A DNA stretch of 64,000 bases from an uncultured Bacteroidales bacterium (GCA_947164985.1 CAMUYI010000002.1:1-64000), one strand, 5' to 3'; shown: positions 1-7,372, counted from the first letter of the stretch. A program made the numbers and translations. Notes: generated from the letters alone by a model not told the origin.

Positions 1-18
1 TGCCAACCCTAAAATCCC

Positions 19-72
19 TGCCAATATGTCCATCTTTCGTGCCAAATTGTCCACCCTCTGCCAATTTGTCCA
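19..72. repeat. three imperfect 14-bp direct repeats
   Basis: Copies of the pattern TGCCAAnnTGTCCA begin at 19, 40 and 59, spaced 21 and 19 bp. They lie downstream of the leftward comM gene. The bottom strand reads open here, so this may be the repeat-rich start of a protein that continues to the left, but no gene can be called. Nothing else is seen in 1-129. Confidence 0.35.
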
Positions 73-129
73 TATCCCGTACACCTAACACCCTCAACTC
101 CTATCTATCATTAAGTCTATTACGCGCGA

Positions 130-1710
130 CTATCCTGCGTAATTGCTTCTATCTAAAGAACGGTACGAGATAGCTTCAAGCATATGTTTCTTTTGGATAT
201 TTTCGGAACCATCCAAATCGGCAATCGTTCGAGCTACCTTGAGGATTCGATCATACGCGCGAGCTGAGAAACCCAGCTTGGTCATCGTGAACTCGAGCAG
301 TTTATCTGACTCCGTATCCAAGGCACAGTACTGACGCACCATCTTATTGTTCATCATTGCATTGCAATGCACGAGTTTGCTATGCTTGAAGCGTTCCGTC
401 TGAATAGCTCTAGCTCGGAGTACTCGCTCCCTAATAGCAGCCGAAGTCTCACCGGGTTGGTCATCGCGTAACTGATCGTATGGTACGGCTTCTATCTCAC
501 ACTGGATATCAATTCGATCGAGTAGGGGACCGCTGATCTTACTCATATACCGATGCACTTGCGCAGGGGTACAGGTACACGGATGTGCGGGGTTGTTCTC
601 ACCATAATGCCCACACGGACAGGGGTTCATGGCTGCTACCAGCATGAACGATGCCGGATAATCGACTGTCTCTTTGGTACGAGCCACGGTGATATGCCGA
701 TCCTCCAGCGGTTGACGCATGACTTCGAGTACAGAACGCTTATATTCAGGCAGTTCGTCCAGGAAGAGCACCCCATTATGGGCGAGTGAGATCTCTCCCG
801 GATGGGGATTCGTGCCACCGCCGACGAGCGCCGTATCGGTTATCGTGTGGTGTGGACTTCTAAATGGACGTTGCACGATGAGTGCACTACTGGCTCCCTT
901 CTTTTTGTTGGTCAGACCCACGATGGAATGGATCTTAGTTGTTTCCAATGCTTCTTCCAAAGTCAACGGAGGAAGAATCGTCGGAATGCGCTTGGCTATC
1001 ATCGATTTACCGGCTCCCGGAGGACCAATCATGATCATGTTATGTCCACCTGCAGCAGCAATCTCCACAGCTCTGCGCACCTTGAATTGTCCTCGTACGT
1101 CCGAGAAATCTACATCCGTAGGGAAAGCCAACTCATCAAACAGTTTCTGTGTATCTACGTGCGTAGGAAGCCACGGTTCTTCCGGTTTCAACTCATCCTT
1201 CGGTTCACCATTCAGGAAATGAATAACCTCCATGAGATCCTTCAGTCCGTACACCTCCAGACCATCTACGACAGCCGCTTCTTCAGCATTTGCTTCCGGC
1301 AGAATAAGCCCCTTAAATCCCTCTTTTCGTGCGCATAATGCTATCGGTAGTGCGCCACGAATAGGCTGCAACGAACCATCCAATGACAACTCTCCTACCA
1401 TCATATAGTGGCCTAACTCCTTGGCTTTCATCTTCTCCCCGGCTGCCAACATGCCAATTGCCAAAGGCAAGTCATATAATGAACCTTCTTTCTTAATGTC
1501 CGCAGGAGCCATGTTGATGGTATACGAACGGTGCAGAGCTTCTAACCCGTTGACAGTCAGCGCGGCCATGATTCGTTCATGCGACTCTTTGACAGACGTA
1601 TCCGGTAAGCCCACCATAATGAACTCAAATCCCGGCTTCGAATGCACCTCAATCGTCACTTTCACAGCCTCAATCCCCACCGGAGCAGCACTATAGATTT
1701 TGATTAACAT
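130..1710 (-). CDS. comM: YifB/ComM-family Mg-chelatase-like AAA+ ATPase
   Basis: A 526-residue member of the YifB/ComM family, about the usual length. In naturally competent bacteria ComM is a helicase that aids branch migration during recombination; in Bacteroidota the role is less clear. The order is an N-terminal Lon-protease-like ChlI domain (about 1-170), a Walker A motif GPPGAGKS near residue 228, a Walker B LFLDELPEY near 314, and a C-terminal domain with the cysteine-rich segment NPCPCGHYGE and the closing SYRSLDR motif. It is the last gene of a leftward operon with the peroxiredoxin and FemAB-like genes, 22 bp after the former. A 16-nt alternating purine-pyrimidine run (1707-1722) covers its start codon region. 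Confidence 0.93.
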   Translation of the reverse strand: MLIKIYSAAPVGIEAVKVTIEVHSKPGFEFIMVGLPDTSVKESHERIMAALTVNGLEALHRSYTINMAPADIKKEGSLYDLPLAIGMLAAGEKMKAKELGHYMMVGELSLDGSLQPIRGALPIALCARKEGFKGLILPEANAEEAAVVDGLEVYGLKDLMEVIHFLNGEPKDELKPEEPWLPTHVDTQKLFDELAFPTDVDFSDVRGQFKVRRAVEIAAAGGHNMIMIGPPGAGKSMIAKRIPTILPPLTLEEALETTKIHSIVGLTNKKKGASSALIVQRPFRSPHHTITDTALVGGGTNPHPGEISLAHNGVLFLDELPEYKRSVLEVMRQPLEDRHITVARTKETVDYPASFMLVAAMNPCPCGHYGENNPAHPCTCTPAQVHRYMSKISGPLLDRIDIQCEIEAVPYDQLRDDQPGETSAAIRERVLRARAIQTERFKHSKLVHCNAMMNNKMVRQYCALDTESDKLLEFTMTKLGFSARAYDRILKVARTIADLDGSENIQKKHMLEAISYRSLDRSNYAG

Positions 1711-1732
1711 ATACGCGTATATTTAAATTTGA

Positions 1733-2176
1733 TTACAAGATCTGTGCAGTGTGATTCTTCGTATCGACTTTTTCGATGATACGCTCTAAGATGCCTTCTG
1801 CATTGAAAACGAAGGTTTTCCGTAATGTGCCCATGGTGACTTTGCCGTAGTTTTTCTTCTCACCCCACGCACCGAACGCTTGCAGCATCTCGGTAGTCGG
1901 GTCGCTGAGGAGCGGGAAAGGTAGGTCGTATTTCTCTTTGAACTTGATATGTGAAGCCTGGCTGTCCTTGCTGACGCCAAACACCTGATATCCCTGCGCA
2001 AGGAAAGCGTGGTAGTTATCGCGGATGTTACATGCTTCAGCCGTGCAACCCGGAGTAGAGTCCTTCGGGTAGAAATAAATGACTGTCTTTTTACCGATCA
2101 AGTCTTTTTCTGTAACCATTTTGCCGGTTTCGTCTGCTGCCGCAAAACTCGGCATCTTGTCTCCAACTTGTAACAT
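1733..2176 (-). CDS. bcp: thioredoxin-dependent thiol peroxidase (Bcp/PrxQ-type peroxiredoxin)
   Basis: A 147-residue cytoplasmic peroxiredoxin that reduces hydroperoxides with thioredoxin as donor. The segment STPGCTAEAC holds the peroxidatic Cys44 and the resolving Cys49, five residues apart as in the Bcp/PrxQ class. Length matches the family. The start lies only 2 nt after the stop of the FemAB-like gene, so the two are translated from one mRNA, with comM following. Peroxiredoxin, the superoxide dismutase at 5624 and the rubrerythrin at 6687 make this end of the window rich in oxygen-defence genes, as expected for an anaerobe. Confidence 0.95.
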   Translation of the reverse strand: MLQVGDKMPSFAAADETGKMVTEKDLIGKKTVIYFYPKDSTPGCTAEACNIRDNYHAFLAQGYQVFGVSKDSQASHIKFKEKYDLPFPLLSDPTTEMLQAFGAWGEKKNYGKVTMGTLRKTFVFNAEGILERIIEKVDTKNHTAQIL

Positions 2177-2178
2177 AA

Positions 2179-3162
2179 TTATTTGCGTTTTAAGATTTTA
2201 ACAACGATAGTACCTATCTTATACAGGAGCGGCTTCGTCACATAGATGAATCGTCCATGCTCGACGAGTTTGCCACCAAATTCCGCTTTGAAATCGCGTA
2301 CACCATAAGGCACTCCGGGTTCTCCGGCTCCCATCATATCATACCGCTTGCAGCCTGATTGTTTTGCCAATTGTATTCCGGCATAGGTCGCCATGACAGA
2401 CGGATATTGGTCCTTGTATTCTGAGTTTCGTCCGCATTCGAACCACTCATAAACTGTTCGTTCGTCGGCTACCACCATACTGCCTCCGATGATATGTCCT
2501 TGGTGTTTGACAAAGAGGAATTTCGCAATGCCTTGTCGATAGGCTTTCAAGAAAAATTCGATCGGCCAAAGAGGCGTCTTTACTTTTGTACGATACAGTT
2601 CTGCAAGCACCTTGTACCACTCTCTAATCTCTAACTCACTAACCGCTAATTCTGTAATCGCGTCTGACTTTTTGAGTTGCCGTTTGCGGTTATCGCTTAA
2701 GATGTTAGACGCAGGATCGACATGGAAATTGAGGTGCGGTTTATAGGCAAACCCTGCGGCCTCAAACGCTTCTTTCCACGGACTAAAGTCATTGAAATTG
2801 CGCGTCTCGATATAGATGGGAGCGTTGCTCCCAGTTGAAAGTTGAAAGTTTAAAGTTGAAAGGAGAAGTTTCACTTCTTCGTTTGAGCAATCATTTCCAA
2901 CCGCCACCCCACCTATTATAATCGCACGGCGCGTGAAGAATTGCCGAATAGCACTTCGCTCTTTGGTCACATATCCGACACAAACGGCACATAGTTTTCC
3001 GTCCTTTTCGGCAGCATACACAAATGGCTCCATAAGTTCCGGCATAGACGCAAAAAAGTCATACGCCTCCGGAGACTGAAACCATGTTCCCGTCTCACTC
3101 GTCCGCACCAATTCGCTCCATTGCTGCCGATCGATTTGATCATATGTCAGGATATGTGCCAT
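2179..3162 (-). CDS. FemAB/GNAT-like acyltransferase
   Basis: About 327 residues with the pattern of the FemAB-like branch of the GNAT fold (peptidoglycan bridge or lipid amino-acyl/acyltransferases). Visible marks are an N-terminal FQSPEAYDFF segment, a central YRTKVKTPLWPIEFF block and a C-terminal YDMMGAGEPGVPYGVRDFKAEFGG block typical of such proteins. The promoter -7 box at 3175-3183 overlaps the upstream ATG at 3172-3174, so I chose the ATG at 3160-3162; the mRNA leader would then be only a few nucleotides. Two period-7 repeat stretches (2833-2860 and about 2628-2660) are translated inside it. It heads the operon with bcp and comM. The substrate cannot be told from sequence. Confidence 0.75.
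   Translation of the reverse strand: MAHILTYDQIDRQQWSELVRTSETGTWFQSPEAYDFFASMPELMEPFVYAAEKDGKLCAVCVGYVTKERSAIRQFFTRRAIIIGGVAVGNDCSNEEVKLLLSTLNFQLSTGSNAPIYIETRNFNDFSPWKEAFEAAGFAYKPHLNFHVDPASNILSDNRKRQLKKSDAITELAVSELEIREWYKVLAELYRTKVKTPLWPIEFFLKAYRQGIAKFLFVKHQGHIIGGSMVVADERTVYEWFECGRNSEYKDQYPSVMATYAGIQLAKQSGCKRYDMMGAGEPGVPYGVRDFKAEFGGKLVEHGRFIYVTKPLLYKIGTIVVKILKRK
2833..2860. repeat. heptamer array inside the FemAB-like gene
   Basis: Four 7-bp units (AGTTGAA, AGTTGAA, AGTTTAA, AGTTGAA) read on the top strand. On the coding strand they are translated as LSTLNFQLST, a low-complexity insert between two conserved parts of the protein. The array belongs to the same period-7 repeat class seen at many gene junctions. 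Confidence 0.75.
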
Positions 3163-3174
3163 TAAATTTTGCAT

Positions 3175-3207
3175 GCAAAATTACTGCTTTTTTTTGACAT
3201 ATGCAAG
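3175..3207 (-). promoter_or_regulatory. Bacteroidota-type promoter for the 3162-130 operon
   Basis: On the bottom strand a -33 element CTTG (3207-3204, in the context TTGCATAT) is followed after 20 bp by the -7 box TAATTTTGC (3183-3175). This is the primary sigma factor pattern of Bacteroidota. The box ends about 12 nt before the chosen start codon. Confidence 0.75.
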
Positions 3208-3230
3208 AAAATGACCTTTAAAATGGTGTT

Positions 3231-3581
3231 TTATGCGCCAAAGGGATGCGATTGGCGGTATTCGAATTGGAGGGAGTTGAATTTCCACGACCAGGGTGTT
3301 CCATAGGTTTTGCCGTTGGAGCCGATATGGTGAGCGGCTTCGTACTCGGCTTTTAGTTGGAGTTTGCCTTCGGGAGTTCCGTAGTGTTGCGCCATGTACG
3401 CATTGGCATAGGCAAAGACTTCAGAGTTGTATTTCTGCTTAGGGGACTGATTTTGTTGGTAGGTTTCCTCGCGATAGCGATAGAACTGCTTACCGTTACG
3501 CATGTAAAAGTAGCCGGAGTCCTTGCCGTTGGTTTTGCCGTGGATTTGGTTGATAGCTGATGTGGTTTCTATTTCTGCCAT
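3231..3581 (-). CDS. hypothetical protein, 116 residues
   Basis: A soluble, charged protein with no signal peptide or membrane segment, which I do not recognise. It is rich in Tyr, Gln and Lys, with a central YREETYQQNQSPKQKYNSEVF region and a C-terminal half containing GKTYGTPWSWKFNSLQFEYRQ. It has its own promoter at 3738-3770 and a leader of about 150 nt that carries an AT palindrome and a triple 11-bp repeat, which suggests real expression. Codon use is like that of the neighbouring housekeeping genes. No function is proposed. Confidence 0.6.
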   Translation of the reverse strand: MAEIETTSAINQIHGKTNGKDSGYFYMRNGKQFYRYREETYQQNQSPKQKYNSEVFAYANAYMAQHYGTPEGKLQLKAEYEAAHHIGSNGKTYGTPWSWKFNSLQFEYRQSHPFGA

Positions 3582-3600
3582 AAAAAATAGGTTTTAAATG

Positions 3601-3626
3601 TATATTATATATAAATATATAATATA
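3601..3626. repeat. 26-bp perfect AT palindrome in a leader
   Basis: Only A and T: 12-bp arms (3601-3612 and 3615-3626) are exact reverse complements around AA. It lies 20 bp before the start codon of the 116-residue protein, between promoter and gene, where it could fold in the mRNA or bind a regulator. Confidence 0.6.
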
Positions 3627-3683
3627 GTATATGTTGCACAAAAATTGGTCTTTCCTTGCTTTGTTCTTATAGTCATCTTAGCC

Positions 3684-3716
3684 TTGACTGTCGGTTGACT
3701 GTCGGCTCACCGTCGG
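3684..3716. repeat. triple 11-bp tandem repeat in a leader
   Basis: Units TTGACTGTCGG (3684-3694), TTGACTGTCGG (3695-3705) and CTCACCGTCGG (3706-3716). They lie about 20 bp downstream of the -7 box at 3738-3746 in the direction of transcription, so they are transcribed in the leader of the 116-residue protein. Confidence 0.7.
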
Positions 3717-3737
3717 TCAAAGTCGCTAATTGACGAT

Positions 3738-3770
3738 GCAAAGATAGTGCTTTTTTCTGATATATGCAAA
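3738..3770 (-). promoter_or_regulatory. promoter for the 116-residue protein
   Basis: Bottom-strand TTTG (3770-3767, in TTTGCATAT) and TATCTTTGC (3746-3738) are 20 bp apart, matching the Bacteroidota consensus. Confidence 0.75.
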
Positions 3771-3842
3771 TAATTTGAAAGAAATGTGTTAGATTTGGTG
3801 AAAATAAGCAATGTTTGCGGGAATATTGGAGGGGAAATAGCC

Positions 3843-4036
3843 CCGACTAACAGTCGGAATAATACGAAGAATCTTTCTCTGCATTGAAAGTGCCGAGCAC
3901 AGGACACCAAGACTGCGGAATACCGCAGGGAACAGGACAGCTTGTTGGATGACATCCAAGCCAATGAACGATGTAAATGCCGGTTACTATCCGGCTGAAT
4001 ACGAAGAAAATAGAAACGCGAGCCTGACGACTCGCG
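3843..4036. other. cluster of five short hairpins in a 502-bp gap
   Basis: Five short inverted repeats with unrelated stems follow one another: 3843/3857 (CCGAC-GTCGG), 3913/3928 (CTGCGG-CCGCAG, loop AATA), 3946/3959 (TGGAT-ATCCA), 3979/3995 (GCCGG-CCGGC) and 4017/4036 (CGCGAG-CTCGCG). The first and fourth are followed by near-identical AATACGAAGAA stretches. The cluster sits downstream of the 4084-5166 gene and before the next leftward promoter. It could be a transcription-stop region, REP-like elements or a folded RNA. No protein gene is supported in 3582-4083. Confidence 0.5.
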
Positions 4037-4083
4037 CACTCGACAAAGAAAAAATTCTTAAATTTATTGATATCACCTTTATT

Positions 4084-5166
4084 CTATCTAAAAAATTTTT
4101 GATAGATTCGTTTGGCTATTTTACGTGCATCATCAATAAAAGCATATTTAGAGAATATCAGTCGTGGAACATAGGCATATGTTGTGCCGAATTTTAGCTT
4201 GTAGTTTGCCATACCGCCGAAGTTTAGAGCTCTTACTCCCTTTTCTTTGAGTATACAAATAGCATCCCATACCATTAATTCATTTGGACAGTATTTCTGA
4301 AACCTTTGATAACTGGCTCCTGTATTATAAATTGTTTCCTCATTTCCTATAAAAAACATTGCAGAGGACATTACTTGTTCTTCTCCATTTTCGTCATTCC
4401 CTATAACCTGCATCAGTAGTACTCTATCAGGAAATAATGCTTCACATGCTTTTTGAAGCCGTGGCAAGGATTGACCTAATTTAGGTTTCCCAGCGTTGTG
4501 TCGATCACAGACATCACATATTTGGTCGTAATGTATACGTAAAAAGTCTCCTATCTCATTTTTTTTAGTGATTATTCGAGAATGCAATCCTAATTTTTTA
4601 GCCTTATTAATGCAATACTTTGCTGATTTATAATGCAAACCAGCCCACAAATCATCTACAGATTTGTTATTCATAGATAAGAATAAAGGGCGAACTGTAT
4701 ATTTTATGCAATGATTCTCTAATATTGGATTTGTCCATGAAAATTGGTCTGTCCATTCTTGTCGTTCTTCTCTTAACTGCCAGTCATCTACAGATACATA
4801 TTGTGCATAATGATTTTTGAAGACCCATTCTACTAGATCCTTGTATATCAGTATTCTATCCGGTACAATGATAGGATGCTTCAGAATAAGTCCTTGCGTG
4901 TACCCTAAACTATCTAGAGGAGCACAGATAGCTTTTAGCAAGTATCCGATAATTGTACTCACAAAATAACCAATTACTTCGTTATTTTGCTTAATTTCAA
5001 CAATAAATGTTTTGTAACCACAGCTATGTACATATTTATCCCATTGTTGTGTATGGAAGCAGGTGCATTCTTGTGCCGACTCTATGTCATTCCAGTTTAC
5101 ATCATTGGGATTTAACTTTTTAAATTTGTACTTCTGTGAAATTTGGCGATTTTCAGAAGGATTCAT
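4084..5166 (-). CDS. FemAB/GNAT-like acyltransferase, second copy
   Basis: A 360-residue protein with the same general architecture as the one at 2179: an N-terminal DWQLREERQEW-type region, a central block LGLHSRIITKKNEIGDFLRI followed by HNAGKPKLG, and a C-terminal NFGGMANYKLKFG segment typical of FemAB-like GNAT proteins. These use activated amino acids or acyl groups to modify cell-envelope precursors; the substrate here is unknown. It is clearly more AT-rich than its neighbours, which hints at transfer. The gene is preceded by a 330-nt leader (5167-5499) with a long foldback, and its first codons are part of a direct repeat with that leader. Confidence 0.75.
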   Translation of the reverse strand: MNPSENRQISQKYKFKKLNPNDVNWNDIESAQECTCFHTQQWDKYVHSCGYKTFIVEIKQNNEVIGYFVSTIIGYLLKAICAPLDSLGYTQGLILKHPIIVPDRILIYKDLVEWVFKNHYAQYVSVDDWQLREERQEWTDQFSWTNPILENHCIKYTVRPLFLSMNNKSVDDLWAGLHYKSAKYCINKAKKLGLHSRIITKKNEIGDFLRIHYDQICDVCDRHNAGKPKLGQSLPRLQKACEALFPDRVLLMQVIGNDENGEEQVMSSAMFFIGNEETIYNTGASYQRFQKYCPNELMVWDAICILKEKGVRALNFGGMANYKLKFGTTYAYVPRLIFSKYAFIDDARKIAKRIYQKFFR

Positions 5167-5316
5167 GTTTAATTATATAAAAAGTGGACTTCACTTGTAA
5201 TCCACCTTCTGAGGTATCGCCAAACACCGTGCAGTTGAATTATGAGCGAGTCCACACACTAAGTGTGAACGCTGACTAAAATTCTCAACTGCAAATTTTG
5301 GCGAATTTTCAGAAGG
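5139..5316 (-). promoter_or_regulatory. foldback leader with two competing pairings over a start codon
   Basis: In the leftward mRNA three related segments follow each other. Segment one (5316-5285) contains CCTTCTGA, TCGCCAAA and TGCAGTTGA; segment two (5238-5205) contains their exact complements TCAACTGCA, TTTGGCGA and TCAGAAGG; segment three (5160-5142), just after the start codon, again contains CCTTCTGA and TCGCCAAA. Segment two can therefore pair with either one or three. Between two and three lies a GTGGA...TCCAC hairpin (5204-5183) followed by a T run. This looks like a translational or transcriptional attenuator, although a simple duplication cannot be excluded. Confidence 0.45.
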
Positions 5317-5428
5317 AGAGAATAAAGCAACGCTTTTATTTATCTTATGTTACGCACCGCCTTTACGGTACAAGGTAAATCATACGCATTTGATCTTTAT
5401 TAATAATAAAAACTTTATGTTTGTTGTC

Positions 5429-5475
5429 TGTGGAGTATAGCGGACTCGAAAGGATGGGAGATAAGCTAATACCCC
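5429..5475 (-). pseudogene. tRNA-like remnant
   Basis: On the bottom strand GGGGTATTAGCT at the 5' end looks like the acceptor strand and positions 8-12 of a tRNA. TTCGAGTCC followed by ATACTCCACA looks like the T loop and 3' acceptor end. The two ends pair over seven positions with one G-U. Only about 47 nt separate them, so the D loop and the whole anticodon arm are missing. It may be a tRNA with a large internal deletion. It lies in the transcribed leader of the 4084-5166 gene. Confidence 0.35.
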
Positions 5476-5505
5476 GAGCGATTGGTTATGCACCCAAAAT
5501 CGGGT

Positions 5506-5538
5506 GCAAAGGTACAACAAAAAAATGAGATATGCAAA
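5506..5538 (-). promoter_or_regulatory. promoter for the 4084-5166 gene
   Basis: Bottom-strand TTTG (5538-5535, in ATTTGCAT) and TACCTTTGC (5514-5506) with a 20-bp gap. It gives a leader of roughly 330 nt before the start at 5166. The rest of the 5167-5623 gap holds the foldback and the tRNA-like remnant. Confidence 0.75.
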
Positions 5539-5623
5539 TAAATTTGTAAAATTAAAGCAAAAACGGCCACAAAAATGTGACCGAGATGCAAAATAATGAC
5601 TTTAATACACGCAGAGTTTTCGC

Positions 5624-6232
5624 TTATTCCGCTAAAAATCTGCGATTGATCTCGTCCCAATTGATGATCTGCCAGAGGGACTGGAGGTGGGCTGCACGAC
5701 GATTGCGGTAATCGATGTAATAGGCATGCTCCCAGACATCCATCGTAAGCAACGGTTTCAGGCCTTTGGTGACGGGATTTCCGGCATTGGGTTCCTGCGT
5801 GATAACGAGTTTGCCATCTTTGTCCGCAGCAAGCCAAACCCAACCAGAACCGAAGAGCGTGGTACCTTTCTGCTCAAACTCCGCTTTGAAGGCTTCGAAC
5901 GAGCCGAAATCACGGACAATTGCCTTCATTATAGGCAATTTGTCATTTGTCATTTGTGATTGGTCATTTGTGTATGGCTTGAACTGGAGGAAGTACAGGT
6001 TGTGGTTCAAGATCTGTCCGGCATTGTTAAAAATGCCACCTTGCGACTTCGCAACAATCTCCTCCAGCGGCATAGACTCGAACTCCGTTCCTGCAATGAG
6101 TTTATTGAGGTTATCCACGTAGGTTTGCAGGTGCTTACCGTGATGATATTCAATCGTTTCCTGACTGATTACCGGCTCCAACGCATTCGGTGCGTAGGGC
6201 AACGTAATGAGTGTAAATAAAAATGTAAACAT
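5624..6232 (-). CDS. sodB: superoxide dismutase (Fe/Mn)
   Basis: A 202-residue Fe/Mn superoxide dismutase; it turns superoxide into peroxide and oxygen in the cytoplasm. Metal-ligand contexts are visible: YHHGKH near the N terminus, LNHNLYF in the middle, and DVWEHAYYIDY near the C terminus. GSGWVWL is also a family mark. An insert of about 12 residues (YTNDQSQMTNDK) sits in the loop before KAIVRDFGSFEAFK; it is the translation of a 7-bp repeat array (5940-5974). The N terminus (MFTFLFTLITLPYAPNALEP) is slightly longer than usual and has no other ATG. A second heptamer array separates it from the upstream four-helix-bundle gene. Confidence 0.95.
   Translation of the reverse strand: MFTFLFTLITLPYAPNALEPVISQETIEYHHGKHLQTYVDNLNKLIAGTEFESMPLEEIVAKSQGGIFNNAGQILNHNLYFLQFKPYTNDQSQMTNDKLPIMKAIVRDFGSFEAFKAEFEQKGTTLFGSGWVWLAADKDGKLVITQEPNAGNPVTKGLKPLLTMDVWEHAYYIDYRNRRAAHLQSLWQIINWDEINRRFLAE
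5940..5974. repeat. heptamer array inside the superoxide dismutase gene
   Basis: Five units on the top strand: TTGTCAT, TTGTCAT, TTGTGAT, TGGTCAT, TTGTGTA. It is translated on the other strand as the insert TNDQSQMTND in a surface loop of the enzyme. Confidence 0.8.
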
Positions 6233-6241
6233 TTTTTTGAT

Positions 6242-6283
6242 GGGTTATGGGTTATGGATTATGGGTTATGGGTTATGGGTTAT
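6242..6283. repeat. heptamer array at a gene junction
   Basis: Six units of GGGTTAT (one GGATTAT) in tandem. It begins 9 bp before the superoxide dismutase start and runs into the end of the four-helix-bundle gene, whose last residues PHNP and stop codon are encoded by the repeat. Confidence 0.9.
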
Positions 6284-6647
6284 GGGGTTTTAATCTACGG
6301 GAACGGAGACCGGACAATAACCGAGCTTCTCTATCTATCAATTCCATGATATCAGAGATAGATTCAGGAGTGATGTAATGAAGATCACAAGCGATATCTA
6401 ATTGAGTCTCAACTTCTAATAACGAACCATATGCAATTTCGATAAAACGGAGTTGTTCCTTTTCCGATATGCGGCCAAGTCCTTCCGCAACATTGGATGG
6501 AATAGAAATAACTGCGCGCCGCAACTGGTCGCAAAGCGCATACTGCTCTTCCTTGGGGAATGTTTGTAGCACGGCATAAACACGTATCACAAGTGTTTTT
6601 GCCACCGTGTAAACATCTAATGTTTTGTATGGACGTATATAGTTCAT
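6273..6647 (-). CDS. four-helix-bundle protein (23S rRNA intervening-sequence family)
   Basis: A 124-residue helical protein of the family first found in 23S rRNA intervening sequences and widespread in Bacteroidota as free-standing genes; its biochemical role is not settled. Key segments are FPKEEQYALCDQLRRAV, ISIPSNVAEG and a LLEVETQLDIA helix. A second copy, about half identical by eye, lies at 40919-41302. The gene lies between two heptamer arrays (6242-6283 and 6653-6680) and its C terminus PHNP comes from the first one. Confidence 0.9.
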   Translation of the reverse strand: MNYIRPYKTLDVYTVAKTLVIRVYAVLQTFPKEEQYALCDQLRRAVISIPSNVAEGLGRISEKEQLRFIEIAYGSLLEVETQLDIACDLHYITPESISDIMELIDREARLLSGLRSRRLKPHNP

Positions 6648-6652
6648 TTCCC

Positions 6653-6680
6653 GTAACCGGTAACCTGTAACCGATAACCG
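6653..6680. repeat. heptamer array between two genes
   Basis: Units GTAACCG, GTAACCT, GTAACCG, ATAACCG between the rubrerythrin stop (6687) and the four-helix-bundle start (6647). The same unit type recurs inside the aminotransferase gene at 49818-49845. Confidence 0.85.
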
Positions 6681-6686
6681 TTAAAA

Positions 6687-7226
6687 TTAATAATTCTCTG
6701 CTAAAAGTTGGAAATAGGCTTGTGCGTGGTGGCAAACGGGACACTCTTCCGGAGCTGCCTTACCGACTACAATATGACCACAGTTGGAGCACTGCCAAAT
6801 GCAATCGCCTTCACGGGAGAAGACAACCTTATCCTTGATATTCTTGAGCAGTTTGCGGTAACGCTCTTCGTGGTGTTTCTCAATCGCACCTACCTGTTCG
6901 AACTTCTCTGCAATCTCGTCGAAGCCTTCGGCACGAGCCTCGGCAGCCATACGTGCATACATGTCCGTCCACTCGGCATTCTCACCTGCAGCCGCGTCTG
7001 CGAGGTTGGCAGCGGTGTCGCTGATCTTGCCTCCGTTGAGGTATTTGTACCAGAGTTCTGCATGCTCTTTCTCATTGGCCGCAGTCTCCTCGAAGATCTT
7101 GCTAATCTGCACATAACCGTCCTTTTTCGCCTTCGATGCGAAGTAGGTGTACTTGTTACGAGCCATCGATTCACCGGCAAAAGCCTCCATGAGGTTCTTC
7201 TCGGTTTTTGTTCCTTTGAGTTCCAT
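6687..7226 (-). CDS. rbr: rubrerythrin
   Basis: A 179-residue peroxide-scavenging protein of anaerobes. The N-terminal diiron domain shows [14 protein letters not shown] and [13 protein letters not shown], with EKHHEERY further on; the C-terminal rubredoxin-like domain has CSNCGHI and CPVCHH. I start at the ATG 7224-7226 ([12 protein letters not shown]), since the more upstream ATG at 7268 lies inside the promoter -7 box. The leader is about 30 nt. It is divergent from the NUDIX gene, with back-to-back promoters. Confidence 0.96.
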   Translation of the reverse strand: MELKGTKTEKNLMEAFAGESMARNKYTYFASKAKKDGYVQISKIFEETAANEKEHAELWYKYLNGGKISDTAANLADAAAGENAEWTDMYARMAAEARAEGFDEIAEKFEQVGAIEKHHEERYRKLLKNIKDKVVFSREGDCIWQCSNCGHIVVGKAAPEECPVCHHAQAYFQLLAENY

Positions 7227-7264
7227 AATTTTTGTGAGTTTAATGGGGTTAATACTTATCGGCT

Positions 7265-7297
7265 GCAAAATTACTACAAATATTTGGAATATACAAG
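7265..7297 (-). promoter_or_regulatory. promoter of rubrerythrin
   Basis: Bottom-strand CTTG (7297-7294) and TAATTTTGC (7273-7265) with a 20-bp gap. The box overlaps the upstream ATG of the open frame and fixes the downstream start. Confidence 0.75.
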
Positions 7298-7322
7298 GAT
7301 TTTGTGCGAAAAGTCAAATTAA

Positions 7323-7355
7323 TTTGTTTATTTCAAAAAATAATACTACCTTTGC
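7323..7355 (+). promoter_or_regulatory. promoter of the NUDIX hydrolase gene
   Basis: TTTG (7323-7326) and TACCTTTGC (7347-7355) with a 20-bp gap, diverging from the rubrerythrin promoter. The -7 box ends 17 nt before the ATG at 7373, so the leader is near 10 nt. Confidence 0.8.
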
Positions 7356-7372
7356 ACGCAAATTGGTTTTAT

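Noticed and set aside
3707..4039. 110-residue bottom-strand open frame in the gap after the 4084-5166 gene
   Set aside because: Its product is basic and low in conserved features, it runs through the hairpin cluster and the next promoter, and no start context supports it.
5205..5316. Invertible promoter like those of Bacteroides capsule loci
   Set aside because: The 46-bp segment between the inverted arms holds no -7 or -33 element, and no invertase gene is nearby; the promoter lies outside the arms.
5466..5843. 125-residue bottom-strand frame overlapping the superoxide dismutase gene
   Set aside because: It is a shadow of the dismutase frame and continues through the 5506-5538 promoter; the dismutase motifs are in the other frame.
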